Positions 5,217 through 6,743 of a DNA stretch of 6,743 nucleotides are shown here, in pieces; the first letter of the stretch is position 1; every line of letters begins with the position of its first letter. The stretch is from an uncultured delta proteobacterium. GTDB lineage: Bacteria > Myxococcota_A > Polyangia > Polyangiales > Ga0077539. The notes under the pieces are model-generated. The model did not search any database. It had not been told where the DNA came from and was given only the letters and a program-made list of their open reading frames with translations. The position numbers and the translations under genes were made by a program. The stretch is taken from the NCBI GenBank assembly GCA_903860995.1, contig CAIOSS010001236.1, forward strand, positions 1 through 6,743, in the 5' to 3' direction.

Positions 5217-5642
5217 TCACCACTCGCCGACGTTGGGGAGCGAGGTCCACGGCTCGGCGGGCGCGAGCGCGTCGCCCCGCTGGAGCAGCTCCACGGAGTG
5301 GCCGTCGGGTGACTTCACGAAGGCCATGCGCCCGTCGCGCGGCGGCCGGTGGATGGTGACGCCCGCCGCCAGCAGCCGCGCGCAGGTCGCGTGGATGTCG
5401 TCGACCGCGAAGGCGAGGTGCCCGAAGGATCGCCCCGTGGGGTAGTCGGTCGCCTGGTCCCAGTTGTGGGTGAGCTCGATCTGGGCGTCGTCGCCGGGGT
5501 CGCCGGTGCCCAGGAAGACCAGCGTGAAGCGGCCCGACGCGTGGTCGGTGCGGCGCAGCTCGCGGAGCCCGAGCTTCTCGACGAAGAAGTCGAGCGCCGC
5601 GTCGAGGTCGCGCACCCGCAGCATGGTGTGGAGGAATCTCAT
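5217..5642 (-). CDS. gloA: Lactoylglutathione lyase (glyoxalase I), VOC fold
   Basis: A 141-residue, single-domain glyoxalase I that isomerises the methylglyoxal-glutathione hemithioacetal to S-lactoylglutathione, the first step of cytosolic methylglyoxal detoxification. The N-terminus, MRFLHTMLRVRDL, is nearly that of E. coli GloA, and all four metal ligands are in place: H5, E56 (QIELTHNWD), H75 (RSFGHLAFAVDDI) and E118 (PDGHSVELL). The short form, lacking the long inserts of the yeast and human enzymes, suggests the Ni/Co-preferring bacterial type (family knowledge). The ATG at 5642 is chosen because it gives the family's exact N-terminus; the frame stays open upstream, but that part is not glyoxalase-like. 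No Shine-Dalgarno is visible. It is a monocistronic, intact housekeeping-type gene with no functional link to its neighbours. A few VOC members with the same ligands act on other substrates, but similarity to GloA is strong. Confidence 0.92.
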   Translation of the reverse strand: MRFLHTMLRVRDLDAALDFFVEKLGLRELRRTDHASGRFTLVFLGTGDPGDDAQIELTHNWDQATDYPTGRSFGHLAFAVDDIHATCARLLAAGVTIHRPPRDGRMAFVKSPDGHSVELLQRGDALAPAEPWTSLPNVGEW

Positions 5643-5938
5643 GCGCGCGATGATGGCCCATCGGGGAGCGTCGCGCGCGCGTCGCCGCCTTCCCGGGCGA
5701 TTCCCGACTCGACGACCGACACGATCGCGCGGTCGGGCCCGCGACGAGGTGGACGTGAGTCCGAGCAGCACCGGGACCAGCGTGACCGAGGCCGCGGAGA
5801 GCCAGAACGCGTGGGCGGCGCGCGAGGCCGTCGGTCCCGTCCCCGCCGACGGTGACCCGCAATGGGGTCCCGACCCCGCCTGCCTCCGGGCGCCTCTCGA
5901 CACGCCCCCGGGGGTCGTCCATCCGTCAGGTCGTCGCG
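5643..5938. other. Divergent spacer between gloA and the Uma2 gene
   Basis: Promoters for both flanking genes must lie here. No complete gene is supported. On the minus strand, in frame with gloA at about 5741-5820, a hydrophobic segment with coding-like codons appears (AFWLSAASVTLVPVLLGLTS), which would be a membrane helix. It is followed by Arg-rich noise and has no credible start, so it may be a scrap of a membrane protein gene or chance. Confidence 0.4.
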
Positions 5939-5947
5939 TGATAGCGT
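5939..5947 (+). promoter_or_regulatory. Extended -10 box of the Uma2 gene
   Basis: TGATAGCGT combines an extended -10 TGn with TAGCGT (TAnnnT), ending 9 bases before the ATG at 5957. The expected transcript start is at or within a few bases of the ATG, so the mRNA would be leaderless or nearly so; no Shine-Dalgarno is present. The same TAGCGTC word precedes the antitoxin gene. Confidence 0.45.
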
Positions 5948-5956
5948 CACCACGCG

Positions 5957-6553
5957 ATGACCGCGGCGCGTTCGATCCCGATGGATGCGGAGTTCCCCGG
6001 GCTGCCCGCCGAGGTCGTCGCCGCCTGGCGCAGCGCGCCCGACCATGTCTCCGCCGAGATCGTCGACGGCGAGCTCTTCACCATGCCGCGGCCCGGCGCT
6101 CCCCACGCGAGCGCCGCGACGGACCTCGTCGTCGAGCTCGGCCCTCCCTTCGCTCGCGGACGCGGCGGCCCTGGCGGCTGGGTCATCCTCGTCGAGCCCG
6201 AGCTTCACCTCGGCGCGAAGCCCGACATCGTCCACCCCGACATCTCCGGCTGGCGCCGCGAGCGGATGCCGCTGATCCCCGACACCGCCGCGATCGAGCT
6301 CGCGCCCGACTGGGTCTGCGAGGTGCTCTCCGAGGGCACCGAGGCGCACGACCGCGGCCGCAAGATGCGCCTCTATCGCCGCGCCGGCGTCGCCCACTAC
6401 TGGCTCGTCGACCCGCGCATCCGTCTGTTGGAGATCTACCGCCTGGAGGGCGGGCGCTACACGCTCCTCGACACGTGGGAGGGCGGGGCGACGGTGCGCG
6501 CGGAGCCCTTCGACGCGATCGAGCTCGACCTCTCGCTGCTCTGGGCGCGCTGA
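5957..6553 (+). CDS. Uma2 family (DUF820) PD-(D/E)XK nuclease-like protein
   Basis: A 198-residue protein, the usual length for the family. Family blocks in order: AEIVDGELFTMPRPGAPHA (33-51), VILVEPELHLG (76-86), PDIVHPDISGWRRERMP (89-105), APDWVCEVLS (116-125), DRGRKMRLYRRAGVAHYWLV (132-151) followed by DP, then LEIYRLEGGRYTL (158-170). The nuclease-type acidic and basic residues are visible at E82, D95, E122 and K136, so the active site looks complete. Uma2 proteins are abundant and multi-copy in cyanobacteria, myxobacteria and other free-living bacteria. They are annotated as putative restriction-type endonucleases, but their cellular role is not established to my knowledge. The ATG at 5957 is favoured over the in-frame ATG at 5981 because a TAGCGTC box lies just before it. 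The gene stands alone, and a perfect inverted-repeat element starts 5 bases after its stop. Confidence 0.9.
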   Translation: MTAARSIPMDAEFPGLPAEVVAAWRSAPDHVSAEIVDGELFTMPRPGAPHASAATDLVVELGPPFARGRGGPGGWVILVEPELHLGAKPDIVHPDISGWRRERMPLIPDTAAIELAPDWVCEVLSEGTEAHDRGRKMRLYRRAGVAHYWLVDPRIRLLEIYRLEGGRYTLLDTWEGGATVRAEPFDAIELDLSLLWAR

Positions 6554-6558
6554 CCGCC

Positions 6559-6743
6559 TTAGGGCTCTCCCATGAACTGGCTGGGCTGAGCGTGCGTCCA
6601 GGCCGAGTCGACCTGCGAGCGCGCCCGGAGCGAGCGACCAAGCTGTAGCGTTGCTACGGCGCGGGAGTCGAGTGAGGACGTAAGCCGCAGGGCGGCCGGA
6701 CTGGGCGTGCGATCAGCCCAGCCAGTTCATGGGAGAGCCCTAA
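6559..6743. mobile_element. 185-bp element with perfect 31-bp terminal inverted repeats
   Basis: Positions 6559-6589 and 6713-6743 are exact reverse complements over 31 bases, starting TTAGGGCTCTCCC and ending GGGAGAGCCCTAA; the right copy ends at the last base of the window, so it may extend further. The 123-bp interior has no supported ORF. It is itself self-complementary: CCTGCG (6612-6617) with CGCAGG (6686-6691), GGCC (6601-6604) with GGCC (6694-6697), and a central GTAGC-GTT-GCTAC hairpin (6645-6657). If the outer TA pairs are target duplications, the element proper is GGGCTC...GAGCCC flanked by TA, as in Tc1/mariner/IS630-type MITEs; this is an inference. Alternatives are an RNA-level long hairpin acting as a terminator or stabiliser for the Uma2 mRNA, or the two ends of something unrelated. 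Confidence 0.75.

Noticed and set aside
4140..5312. Long plus-strand open frame continuing from 4059
   Set aside because: Beyond about 4140 it is the antisense of the methyltransferase and then spacer; Gly/Glu/Ala/Val noise with no motif.
5084..5359. Small plus-strand ORF at 5084
   Set aside because: G/C third positions but Arg/Thr/Gly-rich, overlaps gloA antisense, and contains the putative gloA terminator hairpin.
5643..5903. N-terminal extension of gloA to an upstream start at 5903
   Set aside because: The E. coli GloA-like N-terminus begins exactly at the ATG 5642, and His5 would no longer be residue 5; upstream residues are Arg-rich.
5464..6648. 394-codon plus-strand open frame
   Set aside because: Antisense to gloA at its start and out of frame with Uma2 later; Arg/Pro-rich and no domain.
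1..6743. CRISPR array, tRNA or rRNA genes
   Set aside because: No regularly spaced direct repeats, no cloverleaf-like sequence and no conserved rRNA words were seen on either strand.

Overview
The window is about 70% GC with almost exclusively G/C third codon positions, mostly GTG, TTG or weakly Shine-Dalgarno-led starts, and a loose gene order with fragments between genes. This suits a high-GC soil or marine bacterium. The proteins look more myxobacterial (Polyangia-like) than actinobacterial to me, but that is an inference from general character and no marker gene is present.

Layout. Positions 1-143 hold a repeat-like hairpin from the end of the preceding region and a leader with two competing hairpins. 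Positions 150-2530 are a tight two-gene operon: a ferritin-like di-iron protein overlapping by 4 bp (GTGA) a Baeyer-Villiger-type flavin monooxygenase. Positions 2531-2816 are non-coding. Positions 2817-3381 (minus) carry the remains of a DUF362 gene, cut at both ends and frameshifted. Against its broken 5' end, on the plus strand, lies a type II toxin-antitoxin pair (Phd/YefM-type antitoxin, VapC PIN toxin; 3399-4012), followed by a short cysteine-rich coding remnant.

On the minus strand at 4188-4957 lies a permuted DNA-methylase-like methyltransferase, preceded by an overlapping 32-residue small ORF that looks truly coding. Next on the minus strand is a glyoxalase I (gloA, 5217-5642) with all four metal ligands. 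On the plus strand at 5957-6553 is a Uma2 family PD-(D/E)XK nuclease-like protein. Five bases after its stop begins a 185-bp element bounded by a perfect 31-bp inverted repeat that runs to the window edge.

How the parts work together. Only the di-iron/monooxygenase pair, the toxin-antitoxin pair and the small ORF/methyltransferase pair look like functional units; each is joined by a 4-bp start/stop overlap. The antitoxin and Uma2 genes share a TAGCGTC box 9-10 bases before their ATG, which suggests (near-)leaderless transcription. No complete, obviously new defence or biosynthetic system is visible. The best leads are the small coupled ORF, the inverted-repeat element, the shared TAGCGTC promoter and the oxygenase pair.
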